In this document: positions 46,523 to 56,437 of the stretch, piece by piece
Layout of the letters: the number at the start of each line of letters is the position of its first letter
Position numbering within the stretch: position 1 is the first letter of the stretch
DNA from: Thioclava sp. SK-1
Lineage (GTDB): Bacteria > Pseudomonadota > Alphaproteobacteria > Rhodobacterales > Rhodobacteraceae
DNA length: 64,000 bases
Direction of reading: 5' to 3'
NCBI RefSeq assembly: GCF_001705665.1
Contig: NZ_MDHA01000065.1
Span: 1 to 64,000 of the forward strand
Program-made: the position numbers and the translations under genes
Notes under the pieces: model-generated
The model's database searches: none
The model's input: only the letters and a program-made list of their open reading frames with translations
What the model was told of the DNA's origin: nothing

Positions 46523-46732
46523 CTATGATGTGGTCAATGTTTTGGTCTCCTTTCGTGTTTTCTTTGCAGCCTTAGCGCAGGCCTTGAAGCGGTAGCTATC
46601 GTTTCCGGTCTTGAGGATGTGACAGCGGTGTGTGAGGCTCTCGAGGAGCGCGGTTGTCATCTTTGCGTCTCCAAATACCTGCGCCCATTCCGAGAAGCTG
46701 AGGTTGGTGGTGATGATAACGCTGGTGCGCTC
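46523..46732 (-). pseudogene. istB: IstB helper ATPase, C-terminal fragment only
   Basis: The 69 residues [16 protein letters not shown]...[17 protein letters not shown] match the C-terminal part of IS21 IstB, which is an AAA+ helper of transposition. The Walker A and B regions are missing; a deletion joins the region just after the istA stop directly to codon ERTSV. The last residues ([20 protein letters not shown]) diverge from typical IstB ends. Confidence 0.85.
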
Positions 46733-46753
46733 GTGACGCAGGCTCCTGCTGGA

Positions 46754-48288
46754 TCATGACGCATGGCGCTTCTCCGCAGTTTGTTTCAACCCATCATAGC
46801 GATCCACATTGGCCTCTGGCGTTGTTTGCAATGCCAGCGCGTCCGACGGATCGACCTCGGGGTGATCTGTCGGCTTGCGGTCGATCAATCGGTGCAGCAG
46901 ATTCAGAATATGCGTTTTGGTCGGTACACCCGCTTCCAGCGCCAGTTTTACCGTGCACAGGACGTCTTCCTCATTGTGCTGAAGAACCAATGACAGGACA
47001 TCGACCATCTCTCCGTCTCCGCCCTGTTTGCGTAGCATATGAGCCTGCAATTGACGGAAAGCGTTTGGCATCTCCGCGAACGGGGCGCCATTCCGAAGGG
47101 GCCCCGGTTTGCGTTGGATAACAGCGAGATAGTGGCGCCAGTCATAGATGACCTTGCCGGGTTTGCGATGAGACCGCTCGATGATCCGCGTATGCTCACA
47201 GACCGTTTTCCCTTCAGCGACCACGACCAGCCGATCAGGGTAGACATGCAGGCTGATCCGGCGGTTCGCAAAGCTGGCAGGCACACTGTAGCGATTGCGT
47301 TCGAAGGTTATCAGGCATGTTGGCGATACGCGTTTGCTGTGTTCGATAAAGCCGTCAAATGCTGGCGGCAGCGCCATCAGCATGGGTCTCTCGGCCTCCC
47401 ACGTCAGCGATGGACCCCGGCAAAGCCTTGTGCGGTGTCTCTGCCCAAAGAGCGATACAGCGATCTTCAAGCCATTGGTTTAACTCGCCCAAGCCAGCAA
47501 AAACCGGCATGACCTGCCACATACGGTTGCGCGCATCCTGCACATTCTTCTCAACCTGACCCTTCCCCCAGCCCGCTGCCGGATTGCAGAACTCCGGTTC
47601 AAAGACATAGTGGCTGGCCATGGCTTTGCAGCGCGCATTGACGTCTCGCTGCTTGCCTTTGCCAACGCGGTCAACTGCCGTCTTCATATTGTCATAGATG
47701 CCACGTCCGGGGACGCCGCCAAAAACCCTGAACGCATGCCAATGAGCGTCGAACAGCATCTCATGCGTTTGCAGCGGATAAGCGCGTACCAAGAACGCGC
47801 GACCTGAAGTTTGACCCGCTCACCACCAATGTTGGCCCAGTCCTCGCTCCAATCGCATTGGAACGCTTCGCCGGGCTGGAACACCAACGGCACATAGGTG
47901 CCGCGCCCCGTCGTCTGTTCCGCTTCATGCTGATCAGCGCGCCACGCTCGTGCAAAAGCCGCCACGCGTTCATAGGAGCCGTCATATCCCAGCCTCACCA
48001 GATCAGCATGCATTTGCTTTACCGTCCGCCGCCCTTTGCGTGACTTCCGCGTCTGGATCAAAAGCCAAGTGGACAAACGATCCGCATAGGGATCCAGCTT
48101 GCTTGGATGCTTGGATGCTTGGATGCTTGGATGCTTGGATGCTTGGGCGTCTTGAACTGTGGCTCTACCGCGCCTTCGCGCAGATACATCCTGATCGTAT
48201 TCCGAGACAAACCCGTCCGCCGGGCGATCTCGCGTATCGGCATTTTGTCACGCAATGCCCAGCGTCTGATGACACTCAAAAATCCCAT
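46754..48288 (-). pseudogene. istA: IstA transposase with three frameshifts
   Basis: The sequence begins MGFLSVIRRWALRDKMPIRE with the helix-turn-helix REIARRTGLSRNTIRMYL, then changes frame three times: at an 8-base tandem repeat (48101-48146), near 47800 where some bases are missing after KLQVA, and near 47410 (ALPGSIADV to WEAERPMLMA). The integrase-like core is recognisable ([45 protein letters not shown]), with the DDE acidic residues present across the frames. The C-terminus ends in AAEKRHAS-type sequence at 46754. Confidence 0.88.
48101..48146. repeat. 8-bp tandem repeat inside istA
   Basis: The unit GCTTGGAT is repeated exactly five times (48101-48140), followed by a partial sixth (GCTTGG). 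On minus it reads AAGCATCC. An istA with one unit would stay in frame (KHPSKLDPYADRL); with five the frame is shifted by two. Confidence 0.95.
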
Positions 48289-48361
48289 GTCGATCACTCC
48301 AAATCCCCCCAACCAAAACCGTCGGGGCAGGGTGTTCACACGGGTTAATTTTCAGTGACAA

Positions 48362-48592
48362 TCAACACACCGGTTCCGATTGAACCGAGGAGGTAATCGA
48401 CAAGCCAACGCCGCCCTGTATCGCGTTGCCATCGTGAGAATGCGAAGCCACGAACCCACGCTTGCCTATGCCCAGAAACGCATGAAAGACGGGAAAAGCA
48501 AAAGCGAGATCATTCGTTGCCTGAAACGCTATATCGTTCGCGAAATCTACAGCCAGCTCTGCGTGCCGGAATCAGCCCGGATTGCCGCTTGA
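48362..48592 (+). pseudogene. IS110-family transposase, C-terminal fragment
   Basis: The frame reads RFRLNRGGNRQANAALYRVA, IVRMRSHEPTLAYAQKRM, then EIIRCLKRYIVREIYSQL before a stop at 48592. This is the C-terminal part of an IS110-type (DEDD) transposase. Everything upstream is missing because the IS21-type element abuts at 48360. The IS21 insertion is likely to have landed in it, or a deletion joined the two. Confidence 0.8.
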
Positions 48593-48604
48593 CGAATATA
48601 GGAG

Positions 48605-48832
48605 CTTCAATGCGGCGGTCGAGGCGTGCTTTAAAACCATCAAGGCTGAACTGATCTGGCGACGGTCGTGGGAAACGTGCAGGCAGGCTGAGATGGCGAT
48701 CTTCGAATACATCAATGGCTTCTACAATCCGCAGCGCCGGCACCCAGCATTGGGGTGGAAAAGCCCGGTCGCCTTCGAACGGAAGGCGGCTTAAACGAGC
48801 ACTTGGGGCGGCATCAAACCGTGACAGGTCCA
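48605..48832 (+). mobile_element. IS3-family fragment: OrfB C-terminus and right end
   Basis: From about 48609 the frame reads NAAVEACFKTIKAELIWRRS, WETCRQAEMAIFEYINGFYN and RRHPALGWKSPVAFE, ending at 48794. This is the last part of an IS3-type OrfB integrase with the final catalytic Glu region. Thirty-eight bases later is the outer end GCATCAAACCGTGACAGGTCCA (48811-48832), which matches the end of the IS at the left of the window. The remainder of the element is missing. Confidence 0.78.
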
Positions 48833-49235
48833 AAAATGGCCGCGTAAACTCTACGTCCAAGCCTCCGTAAAAATGGGGGGATTACCGGTAGACCGCCAGT
48901 GAAATCCGTGCCGACCCTCATTTCCGAGAACCATCCGAACCGTCCGTTTGCGGACTTCAAGCGTATATTTTTTTGGTTGTTTTTCTAATAATTATCCATC
49001 CTACTAAGGGGTTGGAGCCTCCGACAAACCCGCAGCGATTCACTCGATCGATCGAAGGACGGAACCATGTCACGAGGGCGAGCTTTGCTTTCCGTCGTCT
49101 TGAGGCTTGATGAGGTTGGGAGAGCGAGCAGCAGTTGGCTTCGAGTGATGAAACTCATGTTTTGCTAGGACAAATCCCAAACTCGGGTCTGATACACCCA
49201 AATTCACACCGGATTGGATAATTCTAACGGGAAAT
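48833..49235. other. Non-coding interval next to tRNA-Pro
   Basis: In this 403-base stretch I see no convincing gene. It contains a T-rich run (ATATTTTTTTGGTTGTTTTTC, around 48964-48985) and no symmetry of note. It is the scar between IS fragments and the 3' end of tRNA-Pro. Confidence 0.5.
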
Positions 49236-49312
49236 TGGTCGGAGCGAGAGGATTCGAACCTCCGACCCCCTGCTCCCGAAGCAGGTGCGCTACCAGGCTG
49301 CGCTACGCTCCG
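49236..49312 (-). tRNA. tRNA-Pro (anticodon CGG)
   Basis: A 77-base minus-strand cloverleaf: acceptor stem CGGAGCG/CGCTCCG, anticodon loop TTCGGGA (CGG), T loop GGTTCGAATCC, encoded CCA (49236-49238). Its 3' end faces the IS remnants at lower coordinates, the usual orientation for a tRNA that has served as an integration site. Confidence 0.95.
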
Positions 49313-49367
49313 ACCGTGGGCGGGGAATTACCCCCTCCAAAGGCGTAATACAAGAGAAAAAACAGTG

Positions 49368-50378
49368 CTAACCCTTCGGTCGCCGTCCGCGCGCGGCGCG
49401 CTCTGTCATCGGCGGAAAGAAGTTTTCCCGCTTGAGCATGCGATATAAAAGTGAGCTACGCGGAGCGATTGCAGTTTCCACGCGTTGGCGGGTTTGCAAG
49501 ACTGGCGTATTCTCAGACGTGCCGGCTGTTCCTTCGCGGAACACGATATACATGCCCGACCCAATCACTACGGCGGCACCGACAAGGGTGATCGTGTCGA
49601 CGCTTTCATCAAAGAATGCATAGCCAAAAATAACCGCCCAGACGATTTGGGAATATTGCATGGGCGCGACGATCACCGCCTCACCTGCGCGATATGCCAG
49701 AATGGTGATGAACGACGCAATAAGCCCGAACAAGGCGATGATGCCCATCAGGCCCAGGTCAGAGAGCTCCATCGGGACATAGACAAAGGGCAGGGCGATC
49801 CCCATCACCAAGAAATTGCCCATCATCGGATAGAGTAATAAGACGATAGAACGTTCTTCTGCGCCGATCTTGCGCACGATCACAGAGGCCATTGCATTGC
49901 AAAATGCCGCAAGCATCGCCGCGGCATGACCAAGCGCAAGGTCGGCTTGGCCCGGACGCACTACGATCACCACGCCAATCAGACCAACGATCACCGCCAT
50001 CCAACGCCGAAACCGCACCGTCTCGCCCAGAATTGGGATCGATAGCACCGTCACCAACAATGGCGATGCAAAGAGGATGGGATAGACCTGCGCCAGCGGC
50101 AGTGTGGTAAACGCATAAAAGGCAGAAACGCCGGTAATGATGGTGCAAGCTGATCGCAAAATGACCCAGAACGGATAGACAGGGCGTAGGTGGCCTGCCT
50201 TTTTTTCATTCAGCATGATGAATGAGATCAGCGGGAACCCCAGCAATGCGGCCACAAATACGATCTGAAACGCTGAAAAATGACCACCAAGCGATTTTAC
50301 AACAGCATCATGGGTGGCATAGATCGCCATTGCCAGCAGGCCCAGAAGAGCCCCTTTCAGATTGTTGCGTGCGTCCAT
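49368..50378 (-). CDS. EamA/DMT-family transporter
   Basis: This 336-residue membrane protein has two EamA repeats of five helices each (first: [22 protein letters not shown]; second: [20 protein letters not shown]). Conserved helices such as [20 protein letters not shown] and [19 protein letters not shown] follow the drug/metabolite transporter pattern. A hydrophilic tail of about 45 residues follows the last helix. Substrate is unknown. Located just beyond tRNA-Pro on the same strand. Confidence 0.9.
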   Translation of the reverse strand: MDARNNLKGALLGLLAMAIYATHDAVVKSLGGHFSAFQIVFVAALLGFPLISFIMLNEKKAGHLRPVYPFWVILRSACTIITGVSAFYAFTTLPLAQVYPILFASPLLVTVLSIPILGETVRFRRWMAVIVGLIGVVIVVRPGQADLALGHAAAMLAAFCNAMASVIVRKIGAEERSIVLLLYPMMGNFLVMGIALPFVYVPMELSDLGLMGIIALFGLIASFITILAYRAGEAVIVAPMQYSQIVWAVIFGYAFFDESVDTITLVGAAVVIGSGMYIVFREGTAGTSENTPVLQTRQRVETAIAPRSSLLYRMLKRENFFPPMTERAARGRRPKG

Positions 50379-50605
50379 TATTGCTCTCCCCTCATGTGAC
50401 TGAAGCTACAGTGCAATCCGCCCATGGCAAGGGGGGCGACGATAGAAAGCGCTTGTGGGAAGTTGGTTGGATGGATTTGTCGGATTATTATGCGCGCGGC
50501 GCCTGCGCGGATGGTTCGATACCGCGGCTATGATGTGCCTTGGCGGATGCCGAGCTGAAGACATGTTGGCGAAGGCATTCGCCAACATGCTGATCTTATA
50601 TGATA

Positions 50606-52153
50606 TTAGACGACCTTGGGCTTGGCGCCCTCAGTTTCTGTATCCGTGACGATCGTCGGGGCGACAGTGGCTGCCCCGACAGGGTCGACAATTTCGGCAT
50701 CTTCCGGTGCAGCAGCGGGGGCTTTGCTGGCATTTGGAGCAGGTTCAGATATGTCTTGCGACACCGGGGTCACAGCGGGTTGCCCAACAATCACCGGCAG
50801 CATTTCCGCTCCGTGCGGCAAGGGCTGTTCGGTTTTTGTCGGCTCGCGCCATGTCAATGTATCGAAGCCACCACAATTGTCACAGATCGGCATCCATTCG
50901 GGTTGAATGGTCTGGCATTTGTCACAGCACCACTGCGGGCCACGCGGGGCAGACAGCGCACGCGCCAGCCAGCCGCGTACAACAGCGTCATCCGCGCCTT
51001 CACCGCGTTCGATCGCGGCAAGGATCGCCATGACCCGTGCGGTTGGGTGGGTTTGCGCCAGATCGCCAATCGCGCGCCGCGCCTCTGGGAAGTTCTCGGC
51101 AGCGATGTTCAGCTCGGCCTTCAGCAGACGAGTCTCTTCATGATCGGGGCGCAGAACCAGAAGTTTCTGGAACCGTTTCAACCGCGCCTGCGCATCTTCT
51201 GTGGGTTCAATTTCCGCGAAGACGGTGGCCAGGTCAGGATGCGGCTGCGCCTCCCATGCTTTCTTGATCACGCGAATCGCGGCTTTGGGTTTTTCTTTAG
51301 CGATATAGGTGCGTGCTGCCATTGCCGCCGCCGGAATAAGGTCGGGCGAAGATTTGTTGGCAGCGATCGCAGCCTCTTGGGCCTCTATGCTGGCGCCTTC
51401 GTCCAGAACCACTTTGGCCTCTTGCAATGCCAAAACGGCATCGCGGCGTTTGTGGAGGTCTTTCGGCAGTTCCCCTGTGGCACGTTTGGATTTCAGCACC
51501 TTGCGTGCATCAGCCCATTGGCCTTTTTCAGTGGATAGCTTGAGCAATGTGTCTTGCACCTCGACATTGCCGGGTTTCAAACGCCAGGCTTTCTCGGCCA
51601 GCTTCATCGCGGTATCGGTGTCGCCCTCCGCAAGTTTCTGGCGCATCAATCCGCGAATGCCGACAAACCGGGTGCGATCATCGGTCAGCAGCACTTTGTA
51701 ACTGTCTGTGGCGTTTTTAGTGTCGCCTGCCATTTCATGTGCCTGGGCGGCAACCAGTTGTGTAACCTGAGGTTTCTGCAGCAGGCGTTCAGCTTTTTTC
51801 ACGCTGGACGTGGCCTGTTTGGGATCACCCGCTGCGGTCGCCAAGATTGCATCCGAAAGCGCCTGATACCCTTTGCGTTCGCGGTTGCGGTCAAAATACC
51901 GCGACAGCGCAGTTTCGTCACCGTTCAGGAAACGCAGAAGCGCGACGATCAGGCCGACGATGCGAATGGTCAACCAGACGGCCACGAAAATGAGAAGCAC
52001 GCCGATGACGGCCATCAATGGGCTAAGGGTGAATTCGGTGTTCATCGCGGTGATGCGAATGGCTTCGCCGCTTTCCAAAAGCTGCATCGCGCCCAAAGTG
52101 ATGGCGGCGACAAGGATGAAAAACACGGCGACTTTGATAAATGACCAGAGCAT
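50606..52153 (-). CDS. hemY: HemY-type TPR protein with a C-terminal zinc ribbon
   Basis: This 515-residue inner-membrane protein has two N-terminal helices (LWSFIKVAVFFILVAAITLGA and PLMAVIGVLLIFVAVWLTI), then tetratricopeptide-like repeats (about residues 110-400). A paired CxxC motif, CDKC-11-CDNC, lies near residue 425 and a low-complexity acidic tail follows. The name HemY here refers to the TPR protein, not to protoporphyrinogen oxidase. Function is unclear; in relatives it is linked to haem synthesis or envelope stability. The start at 52153 fits the membrane signal. Confidence 0.88.
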   Translation of the reverse strand: MLWSFIKVAVFFILVAAITLGAMQLLESGEAIRITAMNTEFTLSPLMAVIGVLLIFVAVWLTIRIVGLIVALLRFLNGDETALSRYFDRNRERKGYQALSDAILATAAGDPKQATSSVKKAERLLQKPQVTQLVAAQAHEMAGDTKNATDSYKVLLTDDRTRFVGIRGLMRQKLAEGDTDTAMKLAEKAWRLKPGNVEVQDTLLKLSTEKGQWADARKVLKSKRATGELPKDLHKRRDAVLALQEAKVVLDEGASIEAQEAAIAANKSSPDLIPAAAMAARTYIAKEKPKAAIRVIKKAWEAQPHPDLATVFAEIEPTEDAQARLKRFQKLLVLRPDHEETRLLKAELNIAAENFPEARRAIGDLAQTHPTARVMAILAAIERGEGADDAVVRGWLARALSAPRGPQWCCDKCQTIQPEWMPICDNCGGFDTLTWREPTKTEQPLPHGAEMLPVIVGQPAVTPVSQDISEPAPNASKAPAAAPEDAEIVDPVGAATVAPTIVTDTETEGAKPKVV

Positions 52154-52163
52154 GGCGGCCTCC

Positions 52164-53531
52164 TTAATTCGCGTCGGTGCCAAGCTGATCAAGTGCGCTT
52201 AGCGCGTCGATCCGCTTTTGGGCCTGTGCCACCCAATCGGCCATTGCTGCTTGGCCTGCTTCGGGCAAACCCGAAACATCGGCTACGGCAGTGTCGAAAT
52301 CTGCGTGATCAACCGCGGTTTGCGCGCGCGATAATACGGCGTTGGGCGTGTCGCCCTCTTGCTCGTTCAGCGAACGTGCGCCGGTTTGCGTCAGGAAAAA
52401 TGTCTTTAGTTTATCCCCAGCGGACGCATTTTGCGCAGCTTGTTTGCGTGATGCATCCAGGGCGGCGCGGGCAGGTGCAGCAAAGCTGCTTTGCAGGGCC
52501 TCAATCGACGGAACATCGGCAGTCAACGCGTCAGGCACGTTGTAATCAGCGGCCTGCAGATCGGCGATGGCCTTATCTGTGGGGGCGCCGCTGTCCAGCG
52601 CGGCAGCCAGACGTGCAATGGCCGCCTGTGCCAAGGCTGCGTTTGCGGCGGATTGGCTGTCAGCGCGCAATTTCGCGGCCTGCTCTTCCGCGGCAGTGAT
52701 CTTATCCTGTGCCTCTTGGGCTGCTTGGGCGATGCGCTGCTGGATTTCTGCGCCGCCACCATCTTCGACCATCGCCTTCAGCGATGCGATTTCCGCCTGC
52801 ATAGCGCTAAAATCCGCAGATCCGCCGCTCGTGTCATTTCGGGCCTCTAGCGCGCTGAGCCGATCATCTAACCCGGTCAGGGCATTGCCCAAATCAGATG
52901 CGGATGAAATCGCCTCATCAATCCCGTTTTGCACACCAGACAGATCAGGCGCTGCCAGAGGAGAGGCTTTGACCGATTCCAATTCCTGGGTCAGGGCATC
53001 CAGACGTGCCGCCAGATCGGATAGGGATCCGTCAATTTGCCCGGCGTCGGTTTCCGGCATGAATTTTGCTGAAAGCGCAGGCGGTAGCTTTGGCAGAACA
53101 AAAACCATCGCGCCGGCGCCGATAACTGCGGCGATCACACCACCCAGCAACAGTGGCAAGAAGCCACTGCCTGAGGAATCGGCGGCGGGCGCGACCGGCG
53201 ACGCGGCGTCTTTGTCTTCGGATTTGTCCGCAGGCGCGTCAGCGATGTCGGTCGGTTCGCTTTCCTCGTCTGATTTGGGGACCAAGATCGGCGCGGCGTC
53301 ACCTGTTACGCTGTCGGGTGCATCACTGACTGGCGTATCTTGCGCGGCGGTATCTGTGTCACCCTCGTTGGGACGGGAGGCCGCGACGATATCGTCTTCG
53401 CCCACATGCGCCTGGGTGTCCAAAGTCACCGCGTCATCGTCGGTCGACGCTTCGCTTTCCGTTGTCCGATTCGGCGTTTGATCCGCCATTGCCTCGGTTT
53501 GATCCGATGTCTTCTCTTCGGGTTCCGGCAC
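52164..53531 (-). CDS. Mitofilin/Mic60-like inner-membrane protein
   Basis: This 455-residue protein has a long acidic, Ala/Asp/Ser-rich N-terminal region (about 130 residues), one membrane helix (FLPLLLGGVIAAVIGAGAMVFVL), a coiled-coil region (many Ala/Glu/Gln, about residues 180-320) and a C-terminal helical domain with a mitofilin-like LNEQEGDTPNAVLSRAQTAV. Alphaproteobacterial homologues of mitochondrial Mic60 sit in this same hemD-hemY locus. The gene lies 10 bases upstream of hemY. Confidence 0.85.
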   Translation of the reverse strand: MPEPEEKTSDQTEAMADQTPNRTTESEASTDDDAVTLDTQAHVGEDDIVAASRPNEGDTDTAAQDTPVSDAPDSVTGDAAPILVPKSDEESEPTDIADAPADKSEDKDAASPVAPAADSSGSGFLPLLLGGVIAAVIGAGAMVFVLPKLPPALSAKFMPETDAGQIDGSLSDLAARLDALTQELESVKASPLAAPDLSGVQNGIDEAISSASDLGNALTGLDDRLSALEARNDTSGGSADFSAMQAEIASLKAMVEDGGGAEIQQRIAQAAQEAQDKITAAEEQAAKLRADSQSAANAALAQAAIARLAAALDSGAPTDKAIADLQAADYNVPDALTADVPSIEALQSSFAAPARAALDASRKQAAQNASAGDKLKTFFLTQTGARSLNEQEGDTPNAVLSRAQTAVDHADFDTAVADVSGLPEAGQAAMADWVAQAQKRIDALSALDQLGTDAN

Positions 53532-53602
53532 GGCGGTCCTCCTAAAAATTCTAAAGGCAGTGGGCTAAGCCTGCATCACCTTAGTGCTGTGTTCGGGTCC
53601 GC

Positions 53603-54343
53603 TCAACCCGCATTGCGTAGACGATGTAGACGCGCCAATGTGTTAAGAACGCCTGACGCATCTGGCTGTTCCGCGATTAAATGTGATTGCGCTGTGATTG
53701 CGCCCAGGGCATTGGCCGTGTTTTGACTTATGGATACAATATATAGATCTGCTGTCATCGATGTATCCATATCCTGTAGTGCCTGTGCAAGGCGCTGTGC
53801 AGATTTTTGTGAAAACAATGGCACTATAACGGCACGCCCCCCACAAAGGGCATCGCGCATTTGCGTCGAAGCGGGGCAATTTTTCTGCTTATAAACAAGG
53901 CATTCTTGAACTTTGGTCCCATGCTTTTGCAAAAGTTGGGCGATGGAAACGGCAATTTCTTGCCCGCGATAATGCACAAAGGGGCCGGGGTAGGCTGCAA
54001 TCAGGCCAGCCAGACCGGTGGCATCGCCCGGACCTGTGATCACATCGCGAAATCCGGCCTGACGTGCTGCGGCTGCGGTGCGTGGCCCAACACAAAACGC
54101 ACGGCCAAGCGGGGGGAGGTGGCCATTCAGAAACGGTATCACCCCATTCTCTGAGGTAAAAATCGCATCACCCTTATGCGGAACCACCGGGCAGGGGGAA
54201 ATTTCGGTTAACGGTGATATGACAATCGTGGCAGGGCCGAACCGGGCCTGATACAGCTGGGCAAACCGTTCGGACGCCGCTTCAGGGCGTGTCAGCAGTA
54301 ATATAGCATCCGATGGTGCTGGGGCTTGGGATTGTCTCGCCAT
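53603..54343 (-). CDS. hemD: Uroporphyrinogen-III synthase
   Basis: This 246-residue protein has the low-conservation HemD layout: ILLLTRPEAASERFAQLYQ at the N-terminus, then the middle block AIFTSENGVIPFL, VGPRTAAAARQAGF and DVITGPGDATGLAGLI. It closes the tetrapyrrole ring and sends flux to haem, sirohaem and bacteriochlorophyll. The start at 54343 is 46 bases from the divergent tsaD, the usual arrangement in this group. An upstream in-frame extension would overlap tsaD and is rejected. Confidence 0.88.
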   Translation of the reverse strand: MARQSQAPAPSDAILLLTRPEAASERFAQLYQARFGPATIVISPLTEISPCPVVPHKGDAIFTSENGVIPFLNGHLPPLGRAFCVGPRTAAAARQAGFRDVITGPGDATGLAGLIAAYPGPFVHYRGQEIAVSIAQLLQKHGTKVQECLVYKQKNCPASTQMRDALCGGRAVIVPLFSQKSAQRLAQALQDMDTSMTADLYIVSISQNTANALGAITAQSHLIAEQPDASGVLNTLARLHRLRNAG

Positions 54344-54389
54344 GATGCCAGTGCTACCCCCAGACAGCCTGTTATGCAATTGAGGCAAG

Positions 54390-55484
54390 ATGGACCAGAC
54401 ACTGATTTTTCTTGGTATTGAATCAAGCTGCGATGATACCGCCGCTGCCGTGGTGCGCGCAGACGATGGTGGCGCGCAGATCCTGTCCAATGTGGTCGCG
54501 GGCCAAACAGAGCTGCACGCGGCCTTTGGCGGGGTTGTCCCCGAGATCGCGGCCCGCGCCCATGCCGAGAAGCTTGATATCTGTGTGGAGCAGGCGCTTG
54601 ATCAGGCGGGTGTGACGCTGAAAGATCTGGATGCGATTGCGGTGACTGCAGGGCCGGGGCTGATCGGTGGCGTGATGTCGGGCGTGATGTGTGCCAAGGG
54701 CTTGGCCGTGGGGGCCGGGTTGCCGCTGATCGGGGTCAATCATCTGGCGGGCCATGCGTTGACACCGCGCCTGACAGATGCGCTGCCCTTTCCCTATTTG
54801 ATGTTGTTGGCGTCGGGCGGGCATTGCCAATTCCTGATCGCCAAAGGGCCAGAGGATTTCGTCCGGCTGGGCGGCACGATTGATGACGCCCCGGGCGAGG
54901 CGTTCGACAAGACCGCCAAGCTATTGGCATTGCCCCAACCCGGTGGTCCCAGCGTCGAGTCAGAGGCAAAATCAGGCAATCCGCAGGCCTTTGCCTTACC
55001 GCGCCCATTGATGGATCGCCCCGGCTGCGACATGAGCTTTTCGGGATTGAAGACGGCATTGCTGCGCGCCCGCGATCAGGTGATTGAACAACATGGGGGC
55101 CTGCCGCGTGCCATTCGCGCCGATCTATGCGCCAGCTTCCAAGCCGCAGTGGCTGATGTCCTGTCGAAAAAATCGCGCCGCGCCTTTGCCGAATATATGG
55201 CCTTAAGCCCGGCGCAACCCGCTTTCGCCGTGGCCGGTGGGGTGGCTGCAAATCAGGCCATTCGTGCCGCATTGGAGACGGTTTCAGCAGAGTTTAACGC
55301 GGCGTTTCTGGCGCCACCGCTGCGGTTGTGCACGGATAATGCGGCGATGATTGCCTGGGCTGGTATCGAACGCTATCGCAATGGCGGGCGCGACGGTATG
55401 GATCTGATTGCGCGCCCTCGTTGGCCGCTTGATCAGACGGCGCCGGCGCTGTTGGGGTCGGGCAAGAAAGGTGCAAAAGCATGA
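54390..55484 (+). CDS. tsaD: tRNA threonylcarbamoyladenosine synthase subunit TsaD
   Basis: This 364-residue ASKHA-fold protein begins [15 protein letters not shown], has the metal ligands in [12 protein letters not shown] (two His, four apart) and the family segments [15 protein letters not shown] and [15 protein letters not shown]. It transfers threonylcarbamoyl to A37 of tRNA with TsaB and TsaE (tsaE at 10575). The last residues of the gene overlap gpsA by 4 bases, starting a plus-strand run tsaD-gpsA-YCII-EVE. Confidence 0.96.
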   Translation: MDQTLIFLGIESSCDDTAAAVVRADDGGAQILSNVVAGQTELHAAFGGVVPEIAARAHAEKLDICVEQALDQAGVTLKDLDAIAVTAGPGLIGGVMSGVMCAKGLAVGAGLPLIGVNHLAGHALTPRLTDALPFPYLMLLASGGHCQFLIAKGPEDFVRLGGTIDDAPGEAFDKTAKLLALPQPGGPSVESEAKSGNPQAFALPRPLMDRPGCDMSFSGLKTALLRARDQVIEQHGGLPRAIRADLCASFQAAVADVLSKKSRRAFAEYMALSPAQPAFAVAGGVAANQAIRAALETVSAEFNAAFLAPPLRLCTDNAAMIAWAGIERYRNGGRDGMDLIARPRWPLDQTAPALLGSGKKGAKA

Positions 55485-56437
55485 GCATTGCAGTTCTTGG
55501 CGCGGGGGCATTCGGCACCGCCTTGGCCATTAGCCTGGCGCAAAACGGTCCGGTGGTATTATGGGCACGGCGTCCCGATCACGCGGCAGATATGGTCCAG
55601 CAGGGCGAAAATGCTGCACGTTTGCCCGGTGTGGCCCTGCCCAAAAACGTCTCTGTTTCGGCCGATATTGCGCAGGCCTGCGGGGCGCAGACCCTGTTAC
55701 TGGCGGTGCCAATGCAGCAAACGCGCGCCTTTTTGACGCAGCATGCGACCCTGCTTCAGGGCAAAACGCTTGTCAGCTGCTCAAAGGGGATTGATCTGGA
55801 AACCCTGCGCGGCCCGACGGCATTGATCGAAGAAATAGTGCCAAGCGCGCGGCCCGCCGTTCTGACCGGACCAAGCTTTGCCGCCGATATTGCACGTGGC
55901 TTGCCAACTGCGTTGACATTGGCGTGCCGCGATCAGGCGCAGGTCTTGCAAGAACAGCTTTCGACGCCAACCTTGCGCCTGTATCGGACACCCGATCTGA
56001 TCGGTGCGGAATTGGGCGGCGCATTGAAAAATGTGATCGCGATTGGTGCGGGCGTCGTGATGGGCGCGGGGTTGGGTGATTCGGCTCGCGCGGCGCTGAT
56101 CACGCGCGGCTTTGCCGAAATGAACCGTCTGGCGCTGATGCTGGGTGCGGAGCCAGAGACACTGTCGGGGCTGTCCGGGTTTGGGGATCTGGTCCTGACC
56201 TGCACATCCGATCTGTCGCGTAATTATCGTCGCGGGTTCGCACTGGGCGCGGCGCAAGAAATTGACCCAAGCATCACAGTCGAAGGCGCTGCAACCGCTT
56301 GCGCCGTGGCGCGGCTGGCAAAGGCGCGATGCATTGATATGCCGATTGCGGCCATGATCGCTGCGCTGACTGAACATCACATCACAGTGGCGCAGGCCAC
56401 ACAGGCGCTTTTGTCGCGCCCCTTAAAGGAGGAATGA
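55481..56437 (+). CDS. gpsA: Glycerol-3-phosphate dehydrogenase [NAD(P)+]
   Basis: A 318-residue dehydrogenase: nucleotide-binding motif [17 protein letters not shown], catalytic Lys in [16 protein letters not shown], and [21 protein letters not shown]. It makes sn-glycerol-3-phosphate for phospholipid synthesis. Its start overlaps the tsaD stop. Standard length. Confidence 0.96.
   Translation: MSIAVLGAGAFGTALAISLAQNGPVVLWARRPDHAADMVQQGENAARLPGVALPKNVSVSADIAQACGAQTLLLAVPMQQTRAFLTQHATLLQGKTLVSCSKGIDLETLRGPTALIEEIVPSARPAVLTGPSFAADIARGLPTALTLACRDQAQVLQEQLSTPTLRLYRTPDLIGAELGGALKNVIAIGAGVVMGAGLGDSARAALITRGFAEMNRLALMLGAEPETLSGLSGFGDLVLTCTSDLSRNYRRGFALGAAQEIDPSITVEGAATACAVARLAKARCIDMPIAAMIAALTEHHITVAQATQALLSRPLKEE

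Larger units (their letters stand above)
46458..48360 (-). mobile_element. Degenerate IS21-family element
   Basis: The ends match as imperfect inverted repeats: TGTCACTGAGAACTGACCCGG at 46458 and, inverted at 48360, TGTCACTGAAAATTAACCCG. Between them lie istA with three frameshifts and the last 69 codons of istB. At 1903 bp it is shorter than a full element of this type (about 2.5 kb), mainly because most of istB is missing. No clear target-site duplication is visible. The element is dead. Confidence 0.85.

Noticed and set aside
48101-48146. CRISPR array
   Set aside because: The units are 8 bases long and contiguous, without spacers; this is a simple tandem repeat within istA.
45872-49235. 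Intact genomic island integrated at tRNA-Pro
   Set aside because: I searched by eye for a second copy of the tRNA 3' end near 45900-46200 and for an integrase and found neither. Only transposase fragments remain.
52567-53481. 304-residue plus ORF opposite the mitofilin gene
   Set aside because: Its Ser/Ala-rich sequence mirrors the Ala/Asp-rich codons on the other strand; no ribosome site or homology is evident.
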